DNA of 64,000 bases from Sporopachydermia quercuum (Eukaryota; Ascomycota; Sporopachydermiomycetes; Sporopachydermiales; Sporopachydermiaceae), in NCBI GenBank assembly GCA_001599295.1, contig BCGN01000007.1, positions 632,433-696,432 on the forward strand. Direction: 5' to 3'. Of this stretch, positions 1-10,239 are shown piece by piece. The stretch's first letter is position 1. Every line of letters starts with the position of its first letter. The notes below the pieces were generated by a model. The model made no database searches. It saw only the letters and a list, made by a program, of their open reading frames with translations, and was not told the DNA's origin. A program made the position numbers and the translations under genes.

Positions 1-387
1 GTTTTTTGCAAAGCTTTCTTGCAAACTAAAGCCAAATGCATCTGTTCTTGGTGTTCTTATCTGTTCATTCAAACAATTGAAAGAGTTATCAGAAAAGTTC
101 TCATTCTGTATGGGTTTATTTCCATTGAAATAGTCCTGATGTTGCATTGAGTGAGAGCTAAAACTTGTTGGAGGATTTACGGTAGTTTCCCAAGAATAAT
201 TATTTTTCCAAGATCCAATATCAGCCAAAGTATAGTCAGACTCAGACAAGAAGGAGCGTCCATTATAGGTGGACATCATTTTGTAGGATTTTAGGTCAAA
301 TTCCTTTTTTTTGGTCTTGGTGTCATCAAGGATATCTGAGTTAATGTGAGTGTCAGGTCTTTGAAAATGGTTTTGAAAAGAAAACAT
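1..387 (-). CDS. 5' end of an unrecognised protein, cut by the window edge
   Basis: Reading leftward from an ATG at 387 the frame stays open for all 129 codons to the edge of the window, so this is the N-terminus of a longer gene. The protein begins MFSFQNHFQRPDTHINSD and is rich in Ser, Asn, Phe and Gln, with no signal peptide, membrane segment or domain that I recognise. A 129-codon open run in AT-rich DNA with balanced codon use argues against chance. The composition resembles the disordered N-terminus of a regulator or nucleoporin, but that is only an impression and no function is assigned. Confidence 0.6.
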   Translation of the reverse strand, partial: MFSFQNHFQRPDTHINSDILDDTKTKKKEFDLKSYKMMSTYNGRSFLSESDYTLADIGSWKNNYSWETTVNPPTSFSSHSMQHQDYFNGNKPIQNENFSDNSFNCLNEQIRTPRTDAFGFSLQESFAKN

Positions 388-2282
388 ATTCAATTATTGC
401 CAGATTTTCTTCTTCTTTTCTAATAAAACCTAGTTTCTAGGCTTATTTCATCAAAAGTCCACAAAGATTTTATAGTCAAAATGACAGAAAGGATGAATAA
501 TTGAAAATGTTTAGACTAGCTATTTTTCAAAGTAGATGAAATTTATGTTTACTATTTAGCTTCGAAGTCTTCATTTGATCAACGACTTTGAAGAGAAGTT
601 TGACACCAACTTATTCAAAGAATCAGCAGACTTTGAGACAAAATGCTTGGGATTTATTGAACACAATCAAATTTAATGAAATTGAAAAAACAATAATCGA
701 AATTAAGGTAGACAAGCAGACTGAAGATCAAAGCAGAAAGTTCAACGTATTTGCCAAACAAGTTGAATTAAACAAATTGTGACCTGATGAGTATTCTTTT
801 TTTTACTTTTTAATTTCTTTTTTTATTCAAGCAGGAATCACGAACTCATTTATACCTTATCAGTAAGAGATCATTCTGTGGAAGGATGACTCCAAACAAT
901 CAAAATCGAAGCGTAAAGTTACAGACATCTTTCCACCAGACTTTCACATGGGGTACATTTGAACTCTTCTAACCTTTTGTACAGCTAAACTTAATTTCTC
1001 TTTCTCATCACATCACGTTCAGAATGTTTCAGCGTTTAAGACTCCATCTAAGAAACAGCAATAGTAGTACGTTGGTGTCTACCAAACAAGAATCCCTCTC
1101 ACTCATAATGATATATCATGAAGAGGGATACTTATTCATTATCAAGAGTAATTAGTTGCAGTTAGAAAAAATAGTACGGGCGCTATGTTTAATTCTACAT
1201 TGCCTCTAACTTCCATAGAGTTTCTTTGATGAGTGAACCCCATAATTAAGATAGATATGTCATTTTGCAACTCATTATCAGAGTTGAGAGTAGAAACTAA
1301 ACACAAATTGTCAACAGAGTTGTTGCATAATCATTCTTTGTAGTACTATGGGAGGTGGACTTTATTTTTTATGTGTCAAAACTTCTTTCCACTAGTTTTT
1401 ACTTTAACTGGTGCGATAACTCTCACTCGAAGCCACTGTAACTACCTGCAAAGCAAATACTTTTGGGAAAACGTTTTACAGGTGAGTTCCCAGCGCAAAA
1501 TTTTGGCTCTTTTTTCGATTTTCATGTAAGCAAGATGTTTATTTCTTCTTAATCAAATCTCACCCATCAGATGAAAAAAAAAAAACAGAAAAAGAAAAAG
1601 AAAAAGCAAGAGATTAATCTCAAAACTTTAAGTATGAAAACGAAATTTCAGCTTCTAAAAGAAGTAAATTGATTGAACTTAAAATGGTTTAGTCCAAAAC
1701 TTCGTGTATTATTTGTGAAGTTTATTCTAATTAGTTCAGCTCTTTTTTTTTGTCACCAACAATAACACAACTATCAAAAAGGTCTTCTATGCCGCACTAA
1801 TAACAACGAAGCAGCGAACGCTTCTATTACCTTGTATTGATGTCATCTGTTTAACAATGAAAACTCGCCTTGTTCTTATAGAAATTTGAAAGATGCTTGT
1901 TGTTGAAAGGTACAATTCAGCAGTAGGGTTTGTCTGCTCTCTGTTCAATAGAAACAACATCGTTTTATTGGATCACAAAAACTATATTGAAAGTTGGGGA
2001 GAGTAGGATAATGGAATTATGTTAAACACACTGGTACCATAGTGCGCTGTATTGTAGGTTTAAGTGAGGAAAGTCATTTGAAGTCAACCATAAACTAACT
2101 ACTGAAGATTTTCTCAACTAACACACTTCAAACTTTTCTTTTTCTTTCAATTATTTTTTTTTTTACTAAAAAAAGTTCTGAAAAGTTGAATGAGCGTAAA
2201 ATTAAATCTGCACAAACTAGTAAATATTTTTGTAAACTGAATTATCCTGTTTGATCCATATTTATACAGTTTACATAACGCA
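388..2282. other. Intergenic, 1.9 kb, with one doubtful short ORF
   Basis: No clear gene. At 588-782 (+) there is a 64-codon open frame with no ATG (it would begin at TTG) that reads like a soluble helical peptide, with the segment FNEIEKTIIEIKVDKQTEDQ. It could be the last exon of a small spliced gene, but I found no good upstream branch point or acceptor. The rest is AT-rich with poly-A and poly-T tracts, for example around 1569-1605. Confidence 0.35.
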
Positions 2283-4076
2283 TCAAAATTTGACACCCCG
2301 AGCCAGATTTTTACTAATGCCAGTTGTTTCACCAGAGTAAGATGAAGTAGGTTGCTGGTAAACAGCCTTGACACTTTTAAGTTTCTTCTGGGCTTGTTCG
2401 TACTTCTTTCTTTTCTTCACCCTTGGATTTTTGTCTTCTTTCTTCCTATGAGGTGTCAAACCCTTATTCTTCAGTATTTGATAATTAATTGCACGCTTGC
2501 CATTCTCTCCAATCTTCTCTTGCAAAGCATCCAGATTTCCAGCATTATTCGCCAAAACAGCCTGAATATGTATCTTTTTTCTTTCCGCTTTCTTTTCTTT
2601 AGGTTTACCAACGAACTTGTTATAATACTCATCCTCATCTATATTATCGTAAACTCCACTTTCGATATTTTCATCAACACCATCAAACTCGTCATAATTA
2701 TCGTTATTTCTAAAATCATCCTGTTTTTCTAGACCACGTAGTCGCGCTTCCTCCAGAAGTCTCTGTCTCCTTTCAAATAAACGCTCTTTATATGGAAGAT
2801 CCATATCACCGGTGTATTTCTCACCCTTCTTAATTGACTTCTGGTCAATCTTAGATGTGTAAAATCTAAGAGATTTCTTCTTGGCCTTCTTATCCTCCAA
2901 ATCAACGTCTGCGACCATTGAAGGATCAACAAAATCAGCCGTACTTATCAAGTTAGTAGACTTCGACTTGGATGCTTTCTTCAAATCGGCAAGTGAAAGT
3001 TGAAAGTTGAATTCATTGTCGTCGTCCTCTGCTTCATCTTGAGAGTTTGAGACGCTTTCATCATAATCACTAGCTTTCCTCTTAACGCTTTTGTTATCTT
3101 CTATCACTTCTAGATCTGAATCGTCCAGATTATCTGAGTCGTTGAATTCTTCCTCTTCTGCTATATCCATTAGGCTTTCATCGTCAGATAACTCCTCTGA
3201 CTCGTCTTCCAAAATATATTCCTTTCTTGTCTCAGAGGAAACATTCTGTTGTGCATCCAATGATAATTCATGGGCTTGCCTCCAAGCTTCCCGAGCCCTT
3301 AGTAACTCTTCCATAACTGGGTGGTCTTTTATTCCAACACCTCTAGTTCTGTTTTGAAACAAAAATAATGCAAGATACGAACCTATTGTTGCCAAATATG
3401 CGGATAATGCAATGAATTTTATCCTTTCAACACGATTTGAGCTCTCACTAGAATATTTGAAAAGTTCTTTTTTCAGGCTTATTAGTTCCTCCACCAAGGG
3501 AGTAAATTCTGGATTTGAATTATTCAACAGTTTCTTTCTTTCACTTTCACTTAGTTTGGTGATGTCCTCATCGTTCTCATCCTCAACTGATACTTTTAAA
3601 TCTTTTAATATCAATTCGCCTTCTTCTCTTATTTTTTTCCTTTGCTCTTCTTGCCAATCTTCTACTACATCATCATCAATAAAATCAGCCATATTTAATT
3701 CACTCATATGTCTTCTCTGTAGCTTCAATGCTTCTTCTTCGATTTCTTTCTGTTCTTCCTCATCAGCTTCATCTAAATCATCGGCTCCATAATAATTCAT
3801 CCTCGATTTCCCCCACCGATTCAAATCGTCATCTGCCTCCTCCTCTTCGTCATTATCGTTTCTTCCTAAGATATCATCGTCGCTTAGTTGCACATCCTCC
3901 TCCTCTTCCTCATCAGATGCAGCATCTCCTAGCACTTCCTCTTCACTATCATCTTCACTGTACCTTTGCTGATCTATATCTTCCAGGAGCACTTGCTCTT
4001 TTTGTTTAGAGAAGATATCCAATTCATCATCAGATGGATCAATAGGTTCACCACCTTTGATTGATCTTCTAGCCAT
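2283..4076 (-). CDS. SAS10: Sas10/Utp3, SSU processome component
   Basis: This is the 597-residue orthologue of yeast Sas10 (Utp3, 610 aa), a nucleolar protein of the U3 snoRNP/SSU processome that is needed for 18S rRNA maturation. The N-terminus begins MARRSIKGGEPIDPSDDELD and is followed by long acidic tracts. A middle Sas10/Utp3/C1D-like helical region includes NPEFTPLVEELISLKKEL. The C-terminus holds the conserved Sas10 domain, with GENGKRAINYQILKNKGLTP and a basic tail ending in LARGVKF. I chose the ATG at 4076 over one 51 nt upstream because the family starts with this M-A-R-R-like block. The gene is divergent from RPC53. C1D or Lcp5 relatives would lack this C-terminal domain. Confidence 0.93.
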   Translation of the reverse strand: MARRSIKGGEPIDPSDDELDIFSKQKEQVLLEDIDQQRYSEDDSEEEVLGDAASDEEEEEDVQLSDDDILGRNDNDEEEEADDDLNRWGKSRMNYYGADDLDEADEEEQKEIEEEALKLQRRHMSELNMADFIDDDVVEDWQEEQRKKIREEGELILKDLKVSVEDENDEDITKLSESERKKLLNNSNPEFTPLVEELISLKKELFKYSSESSNRVERIKFIALSAYLATIGSYLALFLFQNRTRGVGIKDHPVMEELLRAREAWRQAHELSLDAQQNVSSETRKEYILEDESEELSDDESLMDIAEEEEFNDSDNLDDSDLEVIEDNKSVKRKASDYDESVSNSQDEAEDDDNEFNFQLSLADLKKASKSKSTNLISTADFVDPSMVADVDLEDKKAKKKSLRFYTSKIDQKSIKKGEKYTGDMDLPYKERLFERRQRLLEEARLRGLEKQDDFRNNDNYDEFDGVDENIESGVYDNIDEDEYYNKFVGKPKEKKAERKKIHIQAVLANNAGNLDALQEKIGENGKRAINYQILKNKGLTPHRKKEDKNPRVKKRKKYEQAQKKLKSVKAVYQQPTSSYSGETTGISKNLARGVKF

Positions 4077-4676
4077 CCCTTTTATATATACTCTGACTAA
4101 TCTTCCTAGCCCTCTTCGGCGTATCAATATTGCTTAGAGACCTTATTCACACATAAAAAAATGTCATAAAAAAGTTGAAGTGATCAAACAATTTGGTGAT
4201 TATATTTACAGAGCTGNATAACATCCAAGATAATGAGAAAGCCAGCCTATGTGTAGTCAGCGTCTTTTCTCTTCCTACCATCGTAGTACTAACTTCCTTA
4301 GCTTCTTTTATCTATTATCTATCACACAAATAATCTTTTATCCATAATAATTAAAAAGAATAAAATTTTTTAAACTTTTCTGAATTCCGATCGTTTCATC
4401 CTCAGATTCCGGAAGATGTTATCATTAGTATATCTTTAGAACTCCCTTTTTGAGAAACTTAATCGAGCTAGTTCATTTCTGCGTAAAGTGGTAAAATGTT
4501 TCATTACTATACAAGAGTTCTTATTATTGATGTTGAGCATACTTTGAAACGAAAACATCCAGTACTTTATTTTTTCCATTTCCATTTGAATTATTTGAGT
4601 TTACATTATATATTAACAAAATACTGCATTTATTCAGGTTTATTAGCAGATTCACAATACCTAATAAAAATATAAA
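4077..4676. promoter_or_regulatory. Divergent SAS10-RPC53 intergenic region
   Basis: About 600 bp separates the two divergently transcribed starts. An A/T block around 4361-4371 (AAAATTTTTT) resembles the RRPE element common upstream of yeast ribosome-biogenesis genes. No clear PAC element (GATGAG type) was found. Sharing one promoter would allow SAS10 and RPC53, both growth-related, to be co-regulated. That is inference. Confidence 0.3.
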
Positions 4677-6112
4677 ATGTCNGATAAACCACCACAACGA
4701 TTAGATTCACTTGCTAAACGACCAACAGCCAAACAAGTTGCTGGATCAGGGAAAGTGAGCTTGGGCAAATTCAAACCAAAAGTTGTTGCAAGAAGAACTA
4801 AGGAAGAAAGAGTGACTGATGCTCCTCCAGTAAGTATAAGAAATTGACATTTGTGGAATAACTTAGGTAGCTCTTGATTGCGCAGAACATTGTATTAACT
4901 AACTCGAAGGATGCTCAAAGGGAAGCTGATTCAAAGCGTAATAGGGGAACTCAAAGCAGAGTTAGAGGCAGAGGCACTGGTAGAGGTGGTAGAGGACGAG
5001 GAGGTTTTGTACCAAGTGCCGCTGCTGCATCCGGCCCGTTAGGTGGAATTTCTTTCATGGATGTGAAAGGTGAATCCAAATCATTAACATTCAGAGAAAG
5101 ATCAGCAACTCCAATAGCATATTCTCCTACTCCTGAATACTTACAGAATATTTCCGGATCAGCAACACCAGATGATAGAGCTGTTTCAGATGAGGATCAA
5201 AATAAAATCAACATGAGTGGTTCATTCGCCGATAATGATTTCGTTAACGAGTTTTTTCCTGTAAGAGCAGATCGTGAAAAGGAAACAATAGAAAATATTA
5301 CTAGTTGTGAAATCACTTCTAGTGATAAAGACGATAATGATGATGAAGATGAGAGCTCAGAAGCTGATGAGATACAGGAGATGGATATTGATGATGCATT
5401 AGAAGTGAAAGATGAAGACGCAGGTGTAGTATTCAGCGAAGATAAACGTGAACAGCTATATTCAGGGAAACGAGAGAATAAAAATAGGACCAAAAAGGGA
5501 AAGAGAGAAAGGGGAGAATCCATAAAGAGTAAAGTTGATAATATAAACGAATTGATTGAGATAATTCACGAAAGCTTGAAAATCTCAAGCAAACGATCAG
5601 AAGGGAAAAGTGGAACGACAGAAGTACTTGAAACTGAGGCTGCAGATATACAACCTATGGATCAAGATCCAACGAAGAATACTTCATTTGAGGAGTTGAA
5701 TAGAATGTTACTATTTCAATTTCCAGGTGTCTTCCCACGATTTTACAAGAGGAGCAATAAGGTTGGCACCGATAACATTCCATATAAGGAAATTCTTGGT
5801 GACGAAGCAATGAGTGTTCTTGGAAGTGAAAAAACTAAAGCATCAGGAGAAAAACTTGAGGTGAAATTTGGGGAGAATAATACTAATAATGATCAAGAAC
5901 TTCAGGGTCAAATTGGTAAACTTCGAATTCATAAGTCCGGTAAATTATCGATAAAGATTGGTAATATTGTAATGGAGGTGGAACAAGGAACTAAATCGTC
6001 TTTTTTGCAGGACTGTATTGTCATGAATGAACTATCGAAAAAAGTTTATTCTGTAGGGCGTCTCTCAAATCATATCATTGTTTCTCCAAACATAGAAAGA
6101 TTATTACGATGA
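4677..6112 (+). CDS. RPC53: RNA polymerase III subunit Rpc53 (C53/RPC4), two exons
   Basis: This is a subunit of RNA polymerase III acting with Rpc37 in initiation, termination and reinitiation. Exon 1 is 4677-4829 (51 codons, ending in TKEERVTDAPP) and exon 2 is probably 4910-6112, giving 451 aa (S. cerevisiae 422). The donor is GTAAGT at 4830. A TTAACTAAC branch-like motif ends six bases before an AAG acceptor at 4909. A CAG at 4885 would also keep the frame but lacks an upstream branch point. Visible features are the KFKPKVVARR-type N-terminal block, an RGG-rich stretch (RGRGTGRGGRGRGGF), NEFFPVR, and the diagnostic C-terminus with LRIHKSGKLSIKIGNIVMEV and SFLQDCIV. Exon 1 carries one ambiguous base at a third codon position (4682). 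Confidence 0.92.
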
Positions 6113-6927
6113 TGTCACTCTTTGCGATTTATTGTTAAAGAGTTTTTAGGAAGGAGTATAACTCCATGTATCTTAAGTTAAAAATTCTTAAGTTGAAAAT
6201 TCTCTATATTCTAATAAGATTCAGCATTACACTAGCATACAATATAATATCAATAACTATCTCTTCTTCTCATACTAATTGGTCCACGGTTTCTCAAGCT
6301 TTCACTAGTCTGTATGTATATACAGATATTAATATTATATAATCATTAAATACTTTTGTCCCATGTCGCGTGATTCACCACTTAATCAGTTATCTACATC
6401 ACAAACTATTCACATGACCTAGTTATTCCCGATATAGTAAACGACGATTGTAATCCTTCATCGGATTTGAATTCCTTCCCCCTCTGCTCTCATAGTAATT
6501 GCAAGGATGCTGTCTATTAATTATTCATCAGAGTTATAGTCGAATGAATGTCACTTGAAGTATAAAAATTGCATTTTAGTGTAATAGTTTACGTGAAAAC
6601 TCGACTTATTGTGAAAATTGAATTTGTGAATAGTACTTTGCTTATACTTCATATCAGGTTCATCAATTAATTTGCCTCCAGCAAGGTTGATTACCATACA
6701 TGATATGATGACAGCATACAAGACCATATTGATACTGGTTATATTTCTGTCTCTTGTAAAATAATCAAAATTCATTAGGTAGATGAAAAATAATAAAGAA
6801 GAATTTTGCATGGGCACATACACTGTCTACAGAACATACAGTTTTATACATCTTATTTTCAATCTGTTCACGGATTAGCGGCATCCAACTTACCTGTTTG
6901 TAATTTGGTACTTCCATCCTGTTTCCA
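6113..6927. other. RPC53-ATG9 intergenic region, with a doubtful small ORF
   Basis: This 815-bp AT-rich gap holds the ATG9 upstream region. On the - strand, 6775-6551 encodes 74 residues from MNFDYFTRDRN with one hydrophobic segment (INMVLYAVIISCMVINLAGG). It could be a small single-pass membrane protein divergent from ATG9, or chance. I recognise no family and rate it as unlikely. Confidence 0.3.
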
Positions 6928-9900
6928 ATGTCTGATAAAAACAACACCTTTTTATCGAGAGTGTTTGGCTCAGAATCGACGGAGTCAGTCACTATTTCTG
7001 ATAAAAACGATGTCTCATCAGAGTTCGCGCCTGGGAACAACTGGCTTAAGTCATCAATCAAGAGTACGAATTCAGAGATAGAGGAAGATGAACGAGATGA
7101 AGATCGAAGTAGAGAAGCAGTTGCTCCGCACGATATAACTTCTCCGAACTTTGATATTAAACATCTAGACACTATTCCTGGCAATAATCCTTATACACAA
7201 TCAGAGGCAGGAGATGAAGAACGCGTTCAAGAAGAAATTTTTAACGATGACGACGATGATGATCCTAATGCCCAGTTTATTACGAGATCAAGAACTATTT
7301 CAAAGTCTTCAGGCTCATCAATTAATACCTCTTCCTTTCGTTACGATAATAATGCACTCCGGCGTGGTCGTAGTCCTGTTTCGGGAAGTCAAGCTCGACC
7401 TTCTGGTAATGCACGTATTGATACCCAAAAGCAACTTGACCCAGAAGCTCCTCAAATATCTTTCAAAAGCACTTTAGTTAAACCAAATGATCGTCGTCTA
7501 TCGTTGCTGCAATCTGAGCTAATTGATTCCGAGATTGACTTTGATCCACATGATCCTCGTTACGAACTGAAAGCGTCAGCTCAAAGGGCGTTGGTGGGAA
7601 AATACCCATATACGAATAATAATACTAACAACACTCATGATACACATATTTCCATAAGCAATGAACCGGACGAAGAGGCGATCGAGTCTTTGATGGTTGA
7701 AAAGCAACCTAAAGATGGACCCTCCAGGAAATGGAAGAGAAACCTCGATGTAGAAACTGTCGATCGTTTTGATAATACTGTCAACAATAATCTCGATACC
7801 GCTACTAAGAACAATTCAAATGTTCTCATAAAAGATACATTTGAGAACAACATCCCTAAAGCTTCATCGCGTTTTCATCCTTCTCAAAAGTCGAGTAGTC
7901 ATCCTTACATTCCTAAAAACAAACAATCTATCTCGTCGAATTATTTCAAGCAAATCCCAGAGATGTATACCAACTCTGCCACCAAATTAAAAAAAAAACT
8001 AATGAAGGCATCTTACAAAGATGAGCATTATCAGAGAATTCAGTATGGCATTCTGGATCCTTTGGAATTAGCTAAGTGGAAATGGGCAAACGTGGAAAAC
8101 CTGGACATTTTTTTGAGCGATGTGTACAGGTTTTATGTTGAAGATGGCTTTTGGTGCTGCATATTATCAAGAGCTCTTGATCTCCTAACACTGTTATTTG
8201 TTGTACTCTTTTCAACATATTTATTTTTTTGCATTGACTACTCAAATTTGAAGCACGCTAAAAGTCTACAAGATATTCAAATCGATAAATTCTTCTCAAA
8301 GTTGCCATTTGTGTTCAAAACTATTCTAATGATATTCTTCACGTTTGTCATATACAAAGCTATTGAATTTGTATTTGAGTTGAAACGATTGAAAGAAATT
8401 AGCAACTTTTATCAATATTTGCTGAATATTTCTGATTCTGAGATTCAAACCATTTCCTGGCAAAATGTGGTCTCCAGGATTGTTTTGTTGAAAGATCAGA
8501 ATGCTGTCACTGCTGATATCTCTGATCTGAAGTCTAAATACAGATTGGACGCTCAAGGTATTGCTAATAGAATTATGAGAAAGGATAACTTTATGATTGC
8601 TATGTTTAATAAGAACATTCTTGATTTATCATTAAAATTTCCTTTTCATATTCCCAGATTGATAACCAATATGAATTTGGGGTTGCTTTGCCATTGCTGT
8701 GATAATTCTATTGTTCAACCTTTCGTTACGAAGACATTGGAGTGGAACATTGATTTGGCTATCAATAACTTCATATTCAACCCTCAAGGTCAAATAAATT
8801 CTATAGTGTTGAAACCGTCATCTAGAAAAAGATTAGCAAAAGAACTAAGGCAAAGGATTATAAGAATAGCTGTTTTAAACATCATAGTGGCACCTTTCTT
8901 AGTTCTATACTTTATAGCATTGAATTTTTTCAAATATTTCAATGCATTCCATAAGAATCCAAGTGCCTTTGGTTCAAGACAATACACTCCTCTTGCTGAA
9001 TGGAAATTCCGTGAGTTCAATGAGTTGAATCATTTATTCCAGACGAGATTGAATAAAAGTAATACCCTAGCTAAAGACTACCTTGATTCGTTTCCTAATA
9101 AAAAGCTAATTGTTGTACTTAAATTTATCAGCTTTATCTCTGGTTCTTTTGCTGGTGTGTTAACCATACTAACTGTTGTTGATCCTGAAGTATTTCTTAC
9201 GTTCGAACTCACTAAAGAGAAAACAGTTTTTTTTTATATAGGTATTTTTGGATCTATATGGGCAGTGACAAGAGGCATGATTACTGAAGAGAAGACGAAT
9301 ATTGACTTTGAAAACCAAGCAAGATCTATTGCTAGATATACGCATTATTTGCCTTTAGATTGGGAAGGAAGATTCCATCATGAAGAAGTAAGAAAGGAAT
9401 TCAGCGCATTATATGACTTGAAAATTAATGTAATACTGAGGGAACTATCATCATTATTGCTTACCCCATTTATACTATGGTTTTCATTAGCGGATTCGTC
9501 AGCCAGGATTATTGATTTCTTTAGAGATTTCACAGTTCATGTTGATGGGCTAGGGTATGTTTGTTCGTTTGCTATGTTTGATTTTGATAAAAAGAAAAGA
9601 ATTGGTAATGATGATTTAAGAGATACCTACTTTACTGCAACAGATGGTAAGATGTTGAAATCTTTCTTATATTTTGTTGATAGCTATGGGAATCAGAATG
9701 GTAATGTTAATGGTAATGGTAATGATAATGGAATGAATCAATCTATTACGGATTCGATTTATGATTGTTACAATGAAGGGTTAAGTTTTAGAATTGGTAG
9801 TAATAGTAATGGTAATGGTAATGGCAACGGAAACGGCAACGGAAATGGTAATTATAATAAAAGAGAAGTAGATGGATACTCGGGACTTGGTTCAATTATT

Positions 9901-10239
9901 ATCAATCGAAATGATAATAGAAATAGCAACAACAGTGGATTGAACTATAACAGAAAAGGTTATAGTAAAGGATATGGAATGAGGCAAGTGAATACTGGAA
10001 CTGGCATTGGGCATCCTGACAGTCGAATTGTTACAAATAATATTATAAGTAGTATTTACAACAGCCACTCTTTTGATACAAATCGAAATTTAAATGAGTC
10101 TTTTAATGGTGAATTGGAGAGTTCTTTCGAAGTTCCCTTCTCAAGATTTGATAAGAGTATTGAAAAGAGCTTTGGTCATACTGACGGTGGGGTCCTGGGA
10201 CTGATCAATCAATTTACAAAACGAGCTGACTCGAAGTAA
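6928..10239 (+). CDS. ATG9: Atg9, multispanning autophagy lipid scramblase
   Basis: Atg9 is the only multispanning core autophagy protein. It travels on small Golgi-derived vesicles to the phagophore assembly site and scrambles lipids. The protein has 1103 residues (S. cerevisiae 997). About 400 N-terminal residues are disordered, Ser-rich and acidic. The conserved core follows: EDGFWCCILSRALDLL (about residue 407), hydrophobic segments near 410-430, 462-480, 647-668, 728-752, 766-785 and 840-862, and family motifs such as LLCHCCDNSIVQPFVTKTLE and WKFREFNELNHLFQTRL. The C-terminal tail carries an expanded Asn-Gly tract (residues about 923-975), unlike the core. The ATG at 6928 opens MSDKNNTFLSRVFG, which gives a plausible N-terminus. 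The gene is intact and unspliced. Confidence 0.95.
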   Translation: MSDKNNTFLSRVFGSESTESVTISDKNDVSSEFAPGNNWLKSSIKSTNSEIEEDERDEDRSREAVAPHDITSPNFDIKHLDTIPGNNPYTQSEAGDEERVQEEIFNDDDDDDPNAQFITRSRTISKSSGSSINTSSFRYDNNALRRGRSPVSGSQARPSGNARIDTQKQLDPEAPQISFKSTLVKPNDRRLSLLQSELIDSEIDFDPHDPRYELKASAQRALVGKYPYTNNNTNNTHDTHISISNEPDEEAIESLMVEKQPKDGPSRKWKRNLDVETVDRFDNTVNNNLDTATKNNSNVLIKDTFENNIPKASSRFHPSQKSSSHPYIPKNKQSISSNYFKQIPEMYTNSATKLKKKLMKASYKDEHYQRIQYGILDPLELAKWKWANVENLDIFLSDVYRFYVEDGFWCCILSRALDLLTLLFVVLFSTYLFFCIDYSNLKHAKSLQDIQIDKFFSKLPFVFKTILMIFFTFVIYKAIEFVFELKRLKEISNFYQYLLNISDSEIQTISWQNVVSRIVLLKDQNAVTADISDLKSKYRLDAQGIANRIMRKDNFMIAMFNKNILDLSLKFPFHIPRLITNMNLGLLCHCCDNSIVQPFVTKTLEWNIDLAINNFIFNPQGQINSIVLKPSSRKRLAKELRQRIIRIAVLNIIVAPFLVLYFIALNFFKYFNAFHKNPSAFGSRQYTPLAEWKFREFNELNHLFQTRLNKSNTLAKDYLDSFPNKKLIVVLKFISFISGSFAGVLTILTVVDPEVFLTFELTKEKTVFFYIGIFGSIWAVTRGMITEEKTNIDFENQARSIARYTHYLPLDWEGRFHHEEVRKEFSALYDLKINVILRELSSLLLTPFILWFSLADSSARIIDFFRDFTVHVDGLGYVCSFAMFDFDKKKRIGNDDLRDTYFTATDGKMLKSFLYFVDSYGNQNGNVNGNGNDNGMNQSITDSIYDCYNEGLSFRIGSNSNGNGNGNGNGNGNGNYNKREVDGYSGLGSIIINRNDNRNSNNSGLNYNRKGYSKGYGMRQVNTGTGIGHPDSRIVTNNIISSIYNSHSFDTNRNLNESFNGELESSFEVPFSRFDKSIEKSFGHTDGGVLGLINQFTKRADSK
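9697..9852 (+). repeat. In-frame GGT-AAT (Gly-Asn) hexamer repeat in ATG9
   Basis: Two arrays of the hexamer GGTAAT and its variants (GGCAAC, GGAAAC), at about 9697-9735 and 9800-9852, encode alternating Gly and Asn in the disordered Atg9 tail. Synonymous interruptions (AAT/AAC, GGT/GGC/GGA) show that the array is not brand new. The length is likely to vary between strains by replication slippage in steps of two residues. Confidence 0.85.

Noticed and set aside
588-782. 64-codon frame as a gene
   Set aside because: There is no ATG in frame and no clear splice acceptor with a branch point upstream. It is kept only as a remark in the intergenic entry.
2147-4009. Several ORFs of 67-126 codons inside SAS10 on both strands
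   Set aside because: They are shadows of the acidic, repetitive codons of SAS10.
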